A stretch of DNA of 64,000 nucleotides. Origin: JAGWJU01 sp035533295 (GTDB lineage Bacteria > Elusimicrobiota > Elusimicrobia > UBA1565 > UBA9628). A program made the position numbers and the translations under genes. Shown here in pieces: positions 27,877 to 36,087 of the stretch; within the stretch, counting starts at the first letter, position 1, and every line of letters begins with the position of its first letter. The DNA lies in NCBI GenBank assembly GCA_035533295.1, contig DATLUA010000012.1, forward strand, positions 113,566 to 177,565, read 5' to 3'. The notes beneath the pieces are model-generated. The model made no database searches. It saw only the letters and a list, made by a program, of their open reading frames with translations, and was not told the DNA's origin.

Positions 27877-27882
27877 TAGAAT
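27874..27882 (+). promoter_or_regulatory. Extended -10 promoter element for the tat genes
   Basis: TGATAGAAT is an extended -10 box (TGN plus TAGAAT) overlapping the stop of the upstream membrane gene, 45 bp before the tatA ATG. A GAGG Shine-Dalgarno (near 27915) precedes tatA. Confidence 0.35.
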
Positions 27883-27927
27883 AAGGCTGCAGTGAGAGGA
27901 GCTGGATGCTGGACGAGGTAAAAAATC

Positions 27928-28164
27928 ATGGGCGACATCAGCTTCGGCGAAATCATAGTCATCTTGGTGGTGGGATTGATTCTCTTCGGTCCCAATAAAA
28001 TCCCCGAGTTCGCGCGCCAGTGCGGCCGCGCCGTCAACATGTTCAAGAAGGGGCTCAAGGAAGGCTTCGACGACGAGGACAAATCCGCCGCTCGGCCCAA
28101 GAAAACCCAAGACGAGGCACAGGCCCCGGACGCGAAGGACACGAAAAGCCTGCCGCACCAGTAA
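27928..28164 (+). CDS. tatA: Sec-independent translocase subunit TatA/TatB
   Basis: 78 residues. One N-terminal helix (about 7-22, FGEIIVILVVGLILFG), the FGPNKIPEF hinge, an amphipathic helix (ARQCGRAVNMFKKGLKEGF) and an acidic/basic soluble tail. TatA polymerises to pass folded proteins through the inner membrane. Polar Gly-Glu at the helix start (GEIIVI) is seen in both TatA and TatB, and the short tail favours TatA. tatC lies two genes downstream. Confidence 0.9.
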   Translation: MGDISFGEIIVILVVGLILFGPNKIPEFARQCGRAVNMFKKGLKEGFDDEDKSAARPKKTQDEAQAPDAKDTKSLPHQ

Positions 28165-28179
28165 AGCCGGCTTTTCCGC

Positions 28180-28575
28180 ATGAGATCCGGCTCGGCGGTC
28201 GTCTTTACCGCCGGTTGCTTCAACCGCCTCCATCCGGCTCACGTGCTCATGCTTGAGGCCGCGCGCTCGTTGGGCAAGCGCTTGGTCGTGGTCCTGGCCC
28301 ACGACGCCCACAACCGCAAGCCCAACGCCGTGCCCGCGAAAATCCGACTCGCTCGGCTCAAGAGCCTGGGCATCGCCGACGCGGTCATCGTGGGCCGCCC
28401 CGACAGCTTCGTCCGCTCCCTGCGGCGGATAAAGCCCGATGTTTTGGCGCTCGGGCACGACCAAAGGCTGCCCGATAAGGAAACGGAGAAGGCAATCAAA
28501 CGGATGAAGATCAAGATCGTGGTTCTGCCGTGGTTCGCGGGCAAGGAGAAAACCCTTGAGTTTGCTCATCGATAA
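28180..28575 (+). CDS. Cytidylyltransferase-like nucleotidyltransferase
   Basis: 131 residues, a single Rossmann nucleotidyltransferase domain as in glycerol-3-phosphate cytidylyltransferase and archaeal FAD synthase RibL. The HxGH signature appears as HPAH in FTAGCFNRLHPAHVLML. The second region is KIRLARLKSLGIADAVIVG followed by VLALGHDQ. The expected C-terminal ISS[ST]xxR motif is not present. It would transfer a nucleotide to a small phosphorylated substrate; the substrate is unknown. It sits between tatA and tatC and overlaps the tatC start by 20 bp. Confidence 0.75.
   Translation: MRSGSAVVFTAGCFNRLHPAHVLMLEAARSLGKRLVVVLAHDAHNRKPNAVPAKIRLARLKSLGIADAVIVGRPDSFVRSLRRIKPDVLALGHDQRLPDKETEKAIKRMKIKIVVLPWFAGKEKTLEFAHR
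28543..28548 (+). promoter_or_regulatory. Shine-Dalgarno site fixing the tatC TTG start
   Basis: AAGGAG lies 7 bp before TTG 28556, ideal spacing. The alternative ATG at 28610 has no comparable site, so the TTG is the better start. Confidence 0.6.
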
Positions 28576-29275
28576 AATCGCCCGTTCCGGAGCGGTCTCC
28601 GATTTTCCCATGCCTTTCGCCGCGCATTTAAACGAGCTGCGCCGCCGCCTCATCAACGCGGTGCTGATTCTGGCGACGGGCGCCGTGCTGATTTTTTATT
28701 TTTCCAACCGCATCCTCGATTACTTGGCCCGGCCGGTGGGCACGCTGATTTTCATTTCCCCGCTGGAGGCTTTTCACGCTCGGCTGGAAGTCGCCTTGGC
28801 GGGGGGGCTGATTCTGACCATGCCGCTGCTGCTGCGCCAAGCCTGGCTTTTTCTGGCGCCGGCTTTGAGCGTGGAATGGCGCAAGACCGTGCTGCGCATG
28901 CTGCCGCTGTCCTATCTTTTGTTCGCGGCCGGGTCATCGCTTGGTTTTTTCGTGGTCATCCCCGCGACGCTCAAGTTTCTGCTCGCTTTCGGCACGCAGA
29001 GCGTCAGGCCCATGATGACCTTGGGCGCATACCTGGGATTCGTGGTGAAGATGACGCTGGCGTTCGGCGCGGTGTTCCAGATGCCGCTGGTTTTCTACGC
29101 GCTCAACCGGGCCGGCCTGGTTGAGAGAGAATCCTTCGCGAGCTACCGCAAAGGCGTTTATTTCCTGTGCTTCGTGGCCGGCGCCTTCCTAAGCCCCGAC
29201 GTGTTCGCCCAGTTCTGCATCGCCATCCCCTCCATCGTTCTTTTCGAAATCACTCTGCTGGCCATGCGCCAATAG
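28556..29275 (+). CDS. tatC: Twin-arginine translocase subunit TatC
   Basis: 239 residues with six predicted membrane helices, the receptor for twin-arginine signal peptides. Conserved features: HLNELRRRLI at the N terminus, ISPLEAFHARLEVA, MPLLLRQAWLFLAPALSVEWRK (cytosol/periplasm loop with Phe and Glu) and GAVFQMPLVFYAL. It starts at TTG 28556 with a good ribosome site inside the upstream gene. Together with tatA it could serve cofactor-bearing exports. Confidence 0.95.
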   Translation: MSLLIDKIARSGAVSDFPMPFAAHLNELRRRLINAVLILATGAVLIFYFSNRILDYLARPVGTLIFISPLEAFHARLEVALAGGLILTMPLLLRQAWLFLAPALSVEWRKTVLRMLPLSYLLFAAGSSLGFFVVIPATLKFLLAFGTQSVRPMMTLGAYLGFVVKMTLAFGAVFQMPLVFYALNRAGLVERESFASYRKGVYFLCFVAGAFLSPDVFAQFCIAIPSIVLFEITLLAMRQ

Positions 29276-29292
29276 GCGCCGGCGCGCCGCCG

Positions 29293-30561
29293 ATGCCCGA
29301 CGCAATTCCCGGACGACCGCGGCGCTGGGACCGCCTCTACATTTTCCTGGCCGCGACCTACCTGGCGGAAGGCTTTTCCGGCGTTGCCTACGAGCCGGTT
29401 TCCTACCTGCTCAAGAACGATCTGCATCTCTCGGCCGGGCAAAGCGCCATGTTCGTCTGGTGGATGACCTTTCCTTTCCTGATTAAGCCTCTCTTCGGCT
29501 TCTTGAGCGATTTAGTTCACATCGGCAGGATGCGGCGCAAGCCGCAGATTATGATCGCCTCGGGCGTCGCCGCGGCGGCGTGGGCGATTCTGGCCCGCAT
29601 GCATCATTACGATTATGGGATGGTCCTGGCGCTTCTCGTTCTCGTCAACGTCGGGATGTGCGCGTCGGACGTCGTCTGCGAGGCGGTCATGGTGGAGCAG
29701 GGGCAAAAAGATCGGGCCACCGGCGCCTACCAAGCCGTCAAGGTCGGCGCCCTCTACGCCGCCTTGGCTGCGACGGGCATCGGCGGCGGGTGGCTCTACG
29801 CGCACGTGCCCCTGCGCCTCATTTTCGCCATGACCGCGCTGTTCACGCTCATGATTTTCGTCGGGGCGGCTTTTTCCCGCGAGCGGGATTTCCCCGCGAA
29901 GGGGACCGCCCGCCTGGCCGTCCTGAAGCCTTTTTTGAGCGATCGGCGCTTCTGGATTCTGGGCGTGGTGGTCTTTCTCTGGAGCTTTTATCCCTTCCTG
30001 GGCACGGCCCAGTTCTACTACCAAAGCGAGGTTTTGAAATTCGGCCCCGTGTTCATTGGCTTCCTCGGCACTCTTTCGGGAGTTCTGGGAGTCGCGGCGG
30101 CGGCTCTCTACGCGCGCGTCGCGGGGCGGGTGTGGAGCACGGAGCGCCTGGTCAAGGGCGCCGTGCTCTTCGGCTGTCCCTTGAGCCTTCTCTTCGTCTT
30201 TTATCTCGGGCCGGCGTCCGTCATCGCCGTCACCGTCGTGTGGGGCTTAGTCGGAGTTTTTTTCCGCTTGGCGCTGATGGATTTGGCCGCGCAGTTCTGC
30301 CCGCCGTACGCCGAAGCCACGGCTTTCGCCGTTTACATGGCGGCGTTCGATTTCGCCGAAGCCGGGTCGAACGCGGTCGGAGGCAGGCTTTACGATTGGC
30401 TGCAGGCGGTTTTCACGCGGACGCCGAATCCGGCGTACGCCGCGGTCGTGGCGCTCTCCGCGGTGGGCGCGTGCTGCACGCTGTCCTGCTGGTGGCTGCT
30501 GCCTTACTTGAATTTCGAGACTGCGGCCCGGGAAGCCTCGCCGGCCAGCATTTTCCGGTAG
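29293..30561 (+). CDS. MFS transporter, folate-biopterin transporter (BT1)-like
   Basis: 422 residues, about 12 membrane helices, inner membrane. The N terminus (YLAEGFSGVAYEPVSYLLKNDLHLSAGQSA), WWMTFPFLIKPLFGFLSD, a following RRKPQIM loop and SDVVCEAVMVE match the FBT/BT1 branch of the major facilitator superfamily, which carries folates or pteridines in protists, plants and cyanobacteria. The substrate here is not proven. The start at 29293 is 18 bp after tatC. The 3' end overlaps the convergent ceramidase-like gene by 58 bp, an unusually long tail-to-tail overlap. Confidence 0.75.
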   Translation: MPDAIPGRPRRWDRLYIFLAATYLAEGFSGVAYEPVSYLLKNDLHLSAGQSAMFVWWMTFPFLIKPLFGFLSDLVHIGRMRRKPQIMIASGVAAAAWAILARMHHYDYGMVLALLVLVNVGMCASDVVCEAVMVEQGQKDRATGAYQAVKVGALYAALAATGIGGGWLYAHVPLRLIFAMTALFTLMIFVGAAFSRERDFPAKGTARLAVLKPFLSDRRFWILGVVVFLWSFYPFLGTAQFYYQSEVLKFGPVFIGFLGTLSGVLGVAAAALYARVAGRVWSTERLVKGAVLFGCPLSLLFVFYLGPASVIAVTVVWGLVGVFFRLALMDLAAQFCPPYAEATAFAVYMAAFDFAEAGSNAVGGRLYDWLQAVFTRTPNPAYAAVVALSAVGACCTLSCWWLLPYLNFETAAREASPASIFR

Positions 30562-32021
30562 GCGTCCATCAGGATATGGGTGGCGGACGGTCCGATGGAG
30601 TTGGTTTCCTCGTAGTGATCGCCGGGCAGGCGCGGCAGCATCAGCCTGGTGTCTGAAATCTTGAAGTCGTAGTTGGGCACGATGTAGCCGAGCTCGTCGT
30701 TGGCCAGGCCCACGATGATGCCGACGCGCGCGTGAAGTTCCTGGCGCAGATACGGTCCCTTGGGCGCGCGGGCCAAGTCCGGAGGGTTTGGGTTGTTGGG
30801 CTTGATGAGCGGGTGGCCGAAGCGGTAGCGGCCGTCGTAGCCTCCGATGGCGAGTTCGGGGAACAATTCGCCCGGCACGCCCAGAATCTCTACCGGCCCC
30901 AGCCGCACCAGGGCGATCTCCGTCTTGACGCGCGGCTCCTGGGCTTTGGAAATCGGGAAGAACAGCATCTGCTTGAGGGGAATCCAGTAAGTCATCCACT
31001 TGGGCATAGGCTTGCCGTCCTTTCCGAAGACGCGGTGCCCGTAGGTCAGGTGCGGGAGCAGGAGCAGATAGCGCGAGTTTTCCACGGGAACGAGCAGGGT
31101 CCGGCTGGAAAAGGAGACGGAAGGCGGCGCGATGGGCTTGGCCTTGGCGATGATTCGTAAGGCGTCGTCGGCCAGGGTGGTCCCGACGCGGTCCATGTCC
31201 TTGATTTCCTGCGGCGGTCCGCCCTTGCGGTCGACGTCGGGGGTCAAAAGCCCGCCGATGACGCCGCTCTGAAACACGCAGGCACCGCCGGTCTTGTCTT
31301 CGACGGTCTTGCACAGGACTCCGGGATAATCGGCCGAGACTTCGTAGTTGTCGTCCCACATGACCTCGGGGTGGCAGGACCAGCGCACCAAGGTTCCGAT
31401 GGTCTTCGTGGGTGGCTTGAGGCCGCGGAACTGCAGGACATCCAGCTCCGGATCGATGACCACCGGGTCGCGGCTGTCGCGGCACAATCCGGCGGGGTTG
31501 ACGTCCGTTTCCGCCGCGTAGAAGCGCGCGGGCTTGAGATTTTTATCCAGCGTCTTGACCAAATTCGCCACGGCCTTGATGATGCTCTCGCGGTAGCGCT
31601 TGTTGACGCCGGAGACGCCCGGAAACCGGCCCCAGAGCCCCAAGGAGTCCGGCGTTGAATGGGAGTGCGTGGCGGAGACGAAGAGATAGCGGTTTGGGCC
31701 GGTCCACCCGGCCTCGCGGCGCATGTCTTGGACGTCGCGGCGGTAGAGCCCGATGGTGTCGACGGCCACGAGAGCGACTGTTTTGCGCCCGTCTGACACG
31801 AGCAGGGCCCGCGCGTAAAGGTGATCGTGAATGCCGGTGGGTTTTCTTCCCGAGGCGCCGAAGCCCGCCAGCCAAATGGTTTCGTGGGCCAAATCGGGGG
31901 TGATGTCGGTCTTTCCCGCGGCGACGAGCCAGACGGCGCGGGAGGCCGCCGAAGCGGGCAAAGCCTCTAAGAGGGGAAAAAGCGCGAAGAGGGAAAGCGC
32001 CAGCGATAATCTTTTTTTCAT
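30504..32021 (-). CDS. Exported neutral/alkaline ceramidase N-terminal-domain protein
   Basis: 505 residues with a signal peptide (KKRLSLALSLFALFPLLEA, cleavage near ASA). The body matches the N-terminal domain of neutral ceramidases: AAGKTDITPD, AGFGASGRKPTGIHDHLYARAL, VDTIGLYR, the metal-site SATHSHSTPD and WSCHPEVM. In known ceramidases the catalytic serine lies in GDVSPN; here the aligned place reads GGLLTPDV, so it may act differently or hydrolyse another amide. The C-terminal beta domain of true ceramidases appears missing. The start overlaps the nadB stop (ATGA, 32018-32021). Confidence 0.75.
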   Translation of the reverse strand: MKKRLSLALSLFALFPLLEALPASAASRAVWLVAAGKTDITPDLAHETIWLAGFGASGRKPTGIHDHLYARALLVSDGRKTVALVAVDTIGLYRRDVQDMRREAGWTGPNRYLFVSATHSHSTPDSLGLWGRFPGVSGVNKRYRESIIKAVANLVKTLDKNLKPARFYAAETDVNPAGLCRDSRDPVVIDPELDVLQFRGLKPPTKTIGTLVRWSCHPEVMWDDNYEVSADYPGVLCKTVEDKTGGACVFQSGVIGGLLTPDVDRKGGPPQEIKDMDRVGTTLADDALRIIAKAKPIAPPSVSFSSRTLLVPVENSRYLLLLPHLTYGHRVFGKDGKPMPKWMTYWIPLKQMLFFPISKAQEPRVKTEIALVRLGPVEILGVPGELFPELAIGGYDGRYRFGHPLIKPNNPNPPDLARAPKGPYLRQELHARVGIIVGLANDELGYIVPNYDFKISDTRLMLPRLPGDHYEETNSIGPSATHILMDAYRKMLAGEASRAAVSKFK

Positions 32022-33631
32022 GGCATTTGACCGGCTGCGGCCGGCGTGCCCTCCAGTATTCTAAGCGCGTCCTCGCGCAAAAGCACGGTGTCGCGCGCGG
32101 TCGGGGAAGTTTTGGGGTAGTCCAACGTGCAGTGGAGCCCGCGGCTTTCCTTGCGCCGCATCGCCGAGATGACCACGGCCGCCGCGATTTCGGCCAGGTT
32201 GCGCAGTTCGATGAGGTCGGGCGTCAGAATGAAATCCCAGTAGTAGCGGTCAATCTCCTGCTTCAAGAGCCGCAGGCGTCCCAGAGCCCGTTCCAGGCGC
32301 TTGTCCGTGCGCACGATGCCGACGTAGTTCCACATGAGCCGGCGGATCTCGTCCCAGTTGTGGCTGATCATCACGGCTTCGCCTTCCGGCATGGCCCGCC
32401 CCGGGTTCCAGGCCGGCGGCTCGTAGGCGGAGAGCTCGGGCTTGCGTCCGATTTCTTTAAGGCGCAGGAAAAGCCGGTGCGCGAAGACGCAGCCCTCCAG
32501 CAGAGAGTTGGACGCGAGCCGGTTGGCGCCGTGGAGGCCGGTGCACGACGCCTCTCCCAAGGCGAAAAGCCCCGGAATCTGCGTTTGCGCCCACTCGTCG
32601 ACCTGCACGCCGCCGCAGAAATAGTGCGCCGCGGGAACCACGGGGATGGGCTCCTTGGCCATATCGATGCCCAAAGAGGAGAGCCTCTCGTTGATGTGGG
32701 GAAAGCGCGAGGCCAGAAAATCCGCGGGCTTATGGGTCATGTCCAGGTAGACGCAGTCGTCGCCCGTGCGCTTCATCTCGGCGTCGATGGCGCGGGCCAC
32801 GATATCCCGGGGCGCGAGTTCGCCCTGCGCGGAATATTTTTTTATGAAGGCCGTTCCGTCGGAGAGGATTAGGCGTCCGCCTTCTCCGCGCAGCGCCTCG
32901 GACAGCAGAAACGAGCGCGCCTTCGGGTGATAGAGGCAGGTGGGGTGGAACTGAACGAACTCCATGTTGGAGAGCGCCGCCCCGGCGCGAAAGGCCATGG
33001 CCATGCCGTCCCCGGTGGCGATGTCGGGGTTGGTGGTGTAAAGATAGACCTTGCCGGCGCCGCCCGAGGCCAGGACGACGGCCGAGGCCGTGAAGGCGTG
33101 GATGCGGGAGGTCTTGCGGTCCATGGCGTAGGCGCCGCGGCAGCGGCCTTGGCCGTCCTGGATGAGGTTGACGGCGATGTGGTTCTCGAAAAACCGGATG
33201 TTGCGGTGCGCCCGGCAGCGCGCCAGCACGGCGTGCTCGATTTCCCGGCCGGTCAAGTCGCCGCAGTGCAGGATGCGGCGGTGGGAATGGCCGCCCTCCA
33301 AGCCCAAGTCGACCGCCGCGCCCTTGCGCGAAAAATTGACGCCGATGTCCTGCAACTCCCGAATCCGCTCCGGCGCCTCGGCCACGGTCAGGCGCACGAT
33401 TTTCTCGTCGCACAGGCCGGCGCCGGAAACCAGGGTATCGCGGACGTGGTTATCGAAGCTGTCCGTTTCCGCCGTGACGGCTGCGATGCCGCCCTGGGCG
33501 TAGTTGGTGTTGGATTCCGCGGCTTTCTTCTTGGTGACGACGGCGACGGTTCCCAGCTCCGCGAGCTTGAGCGCGCTCAAGAGCCCCGCGATGCCGCTGC
33601 CGACGATGAGGTAATCCGATTGCTGGTTCAT
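32018..33631 (-). CDS. nadB: L-aspartate oxidase
   Basis: 537 residues, FAD enzyme that oxidises aspartate to iminoaspartate, the first step of de novo NAD synthesis. Seen: dinucleotide motif DYLIVGSGIAGLLSALKLAE, SNTNYAQGGIAA, the GGHSHRRILH region, the LASGGAGKVY segment and HPTCLYHPKARSFL, with a C-terminal helical domain (about 430-520). It is preceded by AAGGCAAGGAA as ribosome site. nadA and nadC are not in the window. It is divergent from the gamma carbonic anhydrase. Confidence 0.95.
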   Translation of the reverse strand: MNQQSDYLIVGSGIAGLLSALKLAELGTVAVVTKKKAAESNTNYAQGGIAAVTAETDSFDNHVRDTLVSGAGLCDEKIVRLTVAEAPERIRELQDIGVNFSRKGAAVDLGLEGGHSHRRILHCGDLTGREIEHAVLARCRAHRNIRFFENHIAVNLIQDGQGRCRGAYAMDRKTSRIHAFTASAVVLASGGAGKVYLYTTNPDIATGDGMAMAFRAGAALSNMEFVQFHPTCLYHPKARSFLLSEALRGEGGRLILSDGTAFIKKYSAQGELAPRDIVARAIDAEMKRTGDDCVYLDMTHKPADFLASRFPHINERLSSLGIDMAKEPIPVVPAAHYFCGGVQVDEWAQTQIPGLFALGEASCTGLHGANRLASNSLLEGCVFAHRLFLRLKEIGRKPELSAYEPPAWNPGRAMPEGEAVMISHNWDEIRRLMWNYVGIVRTDKRLERALGRLRLLKQEIDRYYWDFILTPDLIELRNLAEIAAAVVISAMRRKESRGLHCTLDYPKTSPTARDTVLLREDALRILEGTPAAAGQMP

Positions 33632-33696
33632 TTCCTTGCCTTCTCGAGGCGGGAATGATAAATTTTAACATATACGTTTCGCATAATCGAATACAC
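33632..33696. promoter_or_regulatory. AT-rich divergent promoter region between nadB and carbonic anhydrase gene
   Basis: 65 bp, clearly more AT-rich than its surroundings. On the plus strand CATAAT (33682-33687) lies 9 bp before the ATG at 33697. On the minus strand TAAAAT (complement of 33662-33667) could serve nadB. No strong -35 boxes are visible. Confidence 0.3.
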
Positions 33697-34215
33697 ATGA
33701 TCCGAAGCTTTGAAGGCCGCTCTCCGCGCATCCATAAGGACGCTTTCGTTCATGACGCCGCCGAGGTCATCGGCGACGTGGGGGTGGGCCAAAAGTCCTC
33801 GATTTGGCCCATGGCCGTTTTGCGCGGCGACGTCGGCAGCGTCCGCGTCGGCGAGGAGAGCAACATCCAGGATTGCGCGGTCATCCACTGCCGCAAGGAG
33901 CATCCCACGCGGCTGGGCCGCGGCGTGACGGTGGGCCACGGCGCCGTGGTTCACGGAGCGCGCGTCGGGGATTTTTGCCTGATCGGCATGGGCGCGGTCG
34001 TGATGGAGGCCGACATCGGCCGGGAGTGCCTTATCGCCGCCGGCGCCGTCGTCACGCCGGGGACGAAGATTCCGCCGCGAAGCCTGGTTTTGGGTCTGCC
34101 CGCCAAGGCCGCGCGCCGGCTTTCCGCCGCGGAGTTGAAATCCCTGCGCCAAAGCGCCGCGGCCTACGTCGCCTTGGCGCGCCGGCACCGCGCCACATCC
34201 CATGTCCAGCTTTGA
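33697..34215 (+). CDS. Gamma-type carbonic anhydrase-like hexapeptide protein
   Basis: 172 residues from the ATG at 33697 (MIRSFEGRSPRIHKDAFV), which matches YrdA/PaaY-type starts; an ATG at 33655 would add 14 residues. Left-handed beta-helix hexapeptide repeats run through about residues 20-140. The three zinc histidines are seen in AVIHC and in TVGHGAVVHGARVG. Such trimeric proteins hydrate CO2 or are thioesterase-linked; activity must be tested. It overlaps the next gene by 14 bp. Confidence 0.88.
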   Translation: MIRSFEGRSPRIHKDAFVHDAAEVIGDVGVGQKSSIWPMAVLRGDVGSVRVGEESNIQDCAVIHCRKEHPTRLGRGVTVGHGAVVHGARVGDFCLIGMGAVVMEADIGRECLIAAGAVVTPGTKIPPRSLVLGLPAKAARRLSAAELKSLRQSAAAYVALARRHRATSHVQL

Positions 34216-34990
34216 GATGGCCGCGGCCTGGTTCGCCACGGGCGCCGTCTGCGGCGCCGCGGCGGTGGCCGGAGCCGCCATGCTGTGGCGGCGGCGGCTG
34301 GGGCGGTTTCTGTCATTCGCCGCGCACGAGATCAACACGCCGCTGACCGCGGTCAACATGACCGTCCTTAATTTTATTTCCGGAGCCCTGGGCCCGGTGG
34401 AAAAAACCCAGGAGCCGTGGTTCAAGATGCTGCGCGAGCAGGCGGAGCGGCTGGCCGGAATCATGGGCGACTTGCGAGACTTCATCCACTTGAAGCTGCG
34501 CGACGGAATATCCCTGCAGCTTGAGGATGTCGAGCCGGCGCCGATTTTGACGGCCGCGGTGGAATCGATTTCCTGGGGCTTTTCCCAGGCCGGCGTCGCC
34601 GTCCGGACCGAGGCGGACGCTGATTTGCCGAAGGTCCGGGCCGACGCGGAGCGGCTGCAGCGCGTCATCACCGCCGTCTTGTATCATTGCCGGAAGTTCC
34701 GCGCTTCCGGGAGCATCGAGGCGTCCGTCAAGGCCGCGCCGCCCGGCCGCGTCCGCATCGATTTCGTTTACGCGGGCGCGAAGACTTCGGCGGAAGAAAG
34801 CGGCCGTTCTCTGGCGCTTTATTATCCGGCGCGCGTGCGCAAGGACCATATCCTGACCGCGACGGGGCTGGGACTGGGCGTTTTGAGGTTGTTCTTGCAA
34901 GGGCAGGGCGGGGACCTTTTTGTTTCCGTCCTGCCCGACGGTCGCTCGGCCATCGGCATAGAGCTGGCCGTGGCGGACGGGAGGCCATAA
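34202..34990 (+). CDS. Histidine kinase with one membrane helix and degenerate ATPase domain
   Basis: 262 residues. One N-terminal helix (about 5-28) is followed by a HisKA dimerisation domain with the phospho-acceptor box FAAHEINTPL and a shortened ATPase-like domain. The N-box asparagine is absent (VITAVLYHCRKF), the DxGxG G1 box is not recognisable (YAGAKTSAEESG) and only a G2-like TGLGLGVLRL remains. It may therefore accept phosphate from another kinase, act as phosphatase, or bind ATP poorly. There is no sensor domain. The next gene, adjacent by one base, is a single-domain response regulator. Confidence 0.75.
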   Translation: MSSFEMAAAWFATGAVCGAAAVAGAAMLWRRRLGRFLSFAAHEINTPLTAVNMTVLNFISGALGPVEKTQEPWFKMLREQAERLAGIMGDLRDFIHLKLRDGISLQLEDVEPAPILTAAVESISWGFSQAGVAVRTEADADLPKVRADAERLQRVITAVLYHCRKFRASGSIEASVKAAPPGRVRIDFVYAGAKTSAEESGRSLALYYPARVRKDHILTATGLGLGVLRLFLQGQGGDLFVSVLPDGRSAIGIELAVADGRP

Positions 34991-35362
34991 ATGGCGACAA
35001 AAATATTGATCGTTGACGACGAGCCGGCCATCGCGGAAAATCTGCAGGCCATTTTATCGGCCAAGGGCTACGAGACGTTCTGCGCCTTCGACGGTTCCGA
35101 GGCCGTGGCCAAGGCGCGTAAAGAGAAGCCGGACTTGATTCTCCTGGACGTGATGCTCCCCAAGATGGACGGCTTCGACGTCTGCCGAGTCTTGAAGTCC
35201 GACGCGGAAGGCGCCAAGATGAAAATCCTGATGACCACGGGCCTTGACCGCATGGGCGACGTGGAAAAGGCGTTCCAGTGCGGCGCTTCCGACTACATCA
35301 TCAAGCCCTTCGGGACGGTCCGGCTTCTCCAGAAAGTGGAAAAGCTTCTCGCGGGGACATGA
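34991..35362 (+). CDS. Single-domain response regulator (CheY/REC type)
   Basis: 123 residues, only a receiver domain. Acidic pair in ILIVDDEP, phospho-accepting D53 in LLDVMLPKMDG, the switch threonine in LMTTG and the conserved lysine in YIIKPF. It has no output domain, so it must act by protein contact. It follows the atypical kinase directly and ends in an ATGA overlap (35359-35362) with the glycosylase gene. Confidence 0.93.
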   Translation: MATKILIVDDEPAIAENLQAILSAKGYETFCAFDGSEAVAKARKEKPDLILLDVMLPKMDGFDVCRVLKSDAEGAKMKILMTTGLDRMGDVEKAFQCGASDYIIKPFGTVRLLQKVEKLLAGT

Positions 35363-36087
35363 GATACAGCTTCTCTCCGATTTCTCCCCGCCGCGCTTAC
35401 CGGCGGCTTTATACGGCCTACGGCGCGCAGGGGTGGTGGCCGACGACGCCGCGCGGCGCGGAGTCCCCCGCGTATTATCCGGGGCGCGGCGCGAAGATTT
35501 CAGAAAGGGAGCGCGCGGAAATTTGCGTGGGCGCGGTCCTGGCCCAGAACACCAATTGGTCCAACGCGGAAAAGGCGCTGGCCGCGCTGCACCGCGCGAA
35601 AATATGGACGCTCAAGGACTTGGAAAAATTGACGCCGAGGCGCCTGGCCGGACTCATTCGCTCCTCCGGTTATTTCCGGCAGAAGGCGAAAAAACTCAAG
35701 GCCTTCGCGGCCTACGCCGCGTCCCGCGGCAAAACGCTGGCGCGCTGGCTCGCGGCGCCTTTGCCGGAATTAAGGCGCGAGCTCCTGAGCCTGTGGGGCG
35801 TGGGCCCGGAAACCGCCGATTCGATTCTGCTCTATGCCGGAGGGCGTCCCGCGTTCGTCGTCGACGCCTACACCCGGCGCCTGGCCGAGCGCCTGGGCTG
35901 GCTGCGCCGTCCCGATTACGCCGCGGCGCAGGAGTACCTGGTCCGCCGCCTGCCCAAATCAGCCCGCCTCTACAACGAATTTCACGCCCTGGCCGTGAGG
36001 CTGGCCAAGGAGCATTGCCGCGCGACGCCTCGCTGCGAGGGCTGCCCGCTGCTTGACGGCTGCCGCTACGGAGCCGCGCATGCCTGA
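35359..36087 (+). CDS. HhH-GPD DNA glycosylase, endonuclease III/MagIII-like
   Basis: 242 residues. Helix-hairpin-helix and catalytic Asp are in LWGVGPETADSILLYAGG and FVVDAYTRR. At the place where endonuclease III has its catalytic lysine (GRKTA) this protein has GPETA, as in the MagIII 3-methyladenine glycosylase group, so it is likely monofunctional. Unlike MagIII it keeps four C-terminal cysteines (C-x5-C-x2-C-x5-C), which would hold a [4Fe-4S] cluster with a first spacing one residue shorter than endonuclease III. The start at 35359 is supported by the 4-bp overlap. Confidence 0.85.
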   Translation: MRYSFSPISPRRAYRRLYTAYGAQGWWPTTPRGAESPAYYPGRGAKISERERAEICVGAVLAQNTNWSNAEKALAALHRAKIWTLKDLEKLTPRRLAGLIRSSGYFRQKAKKLKAFAAYAASRGKTLARWLAAPLPELRRELLSLWGVGPETADSILLYAGGRPAFVVDAYTRRLAERLGWLRRPDYAAAQEYLVRRLPKSARLYNEFHALAVRLAKEHCRATPRCEGCPLLDGCRYGAAHA

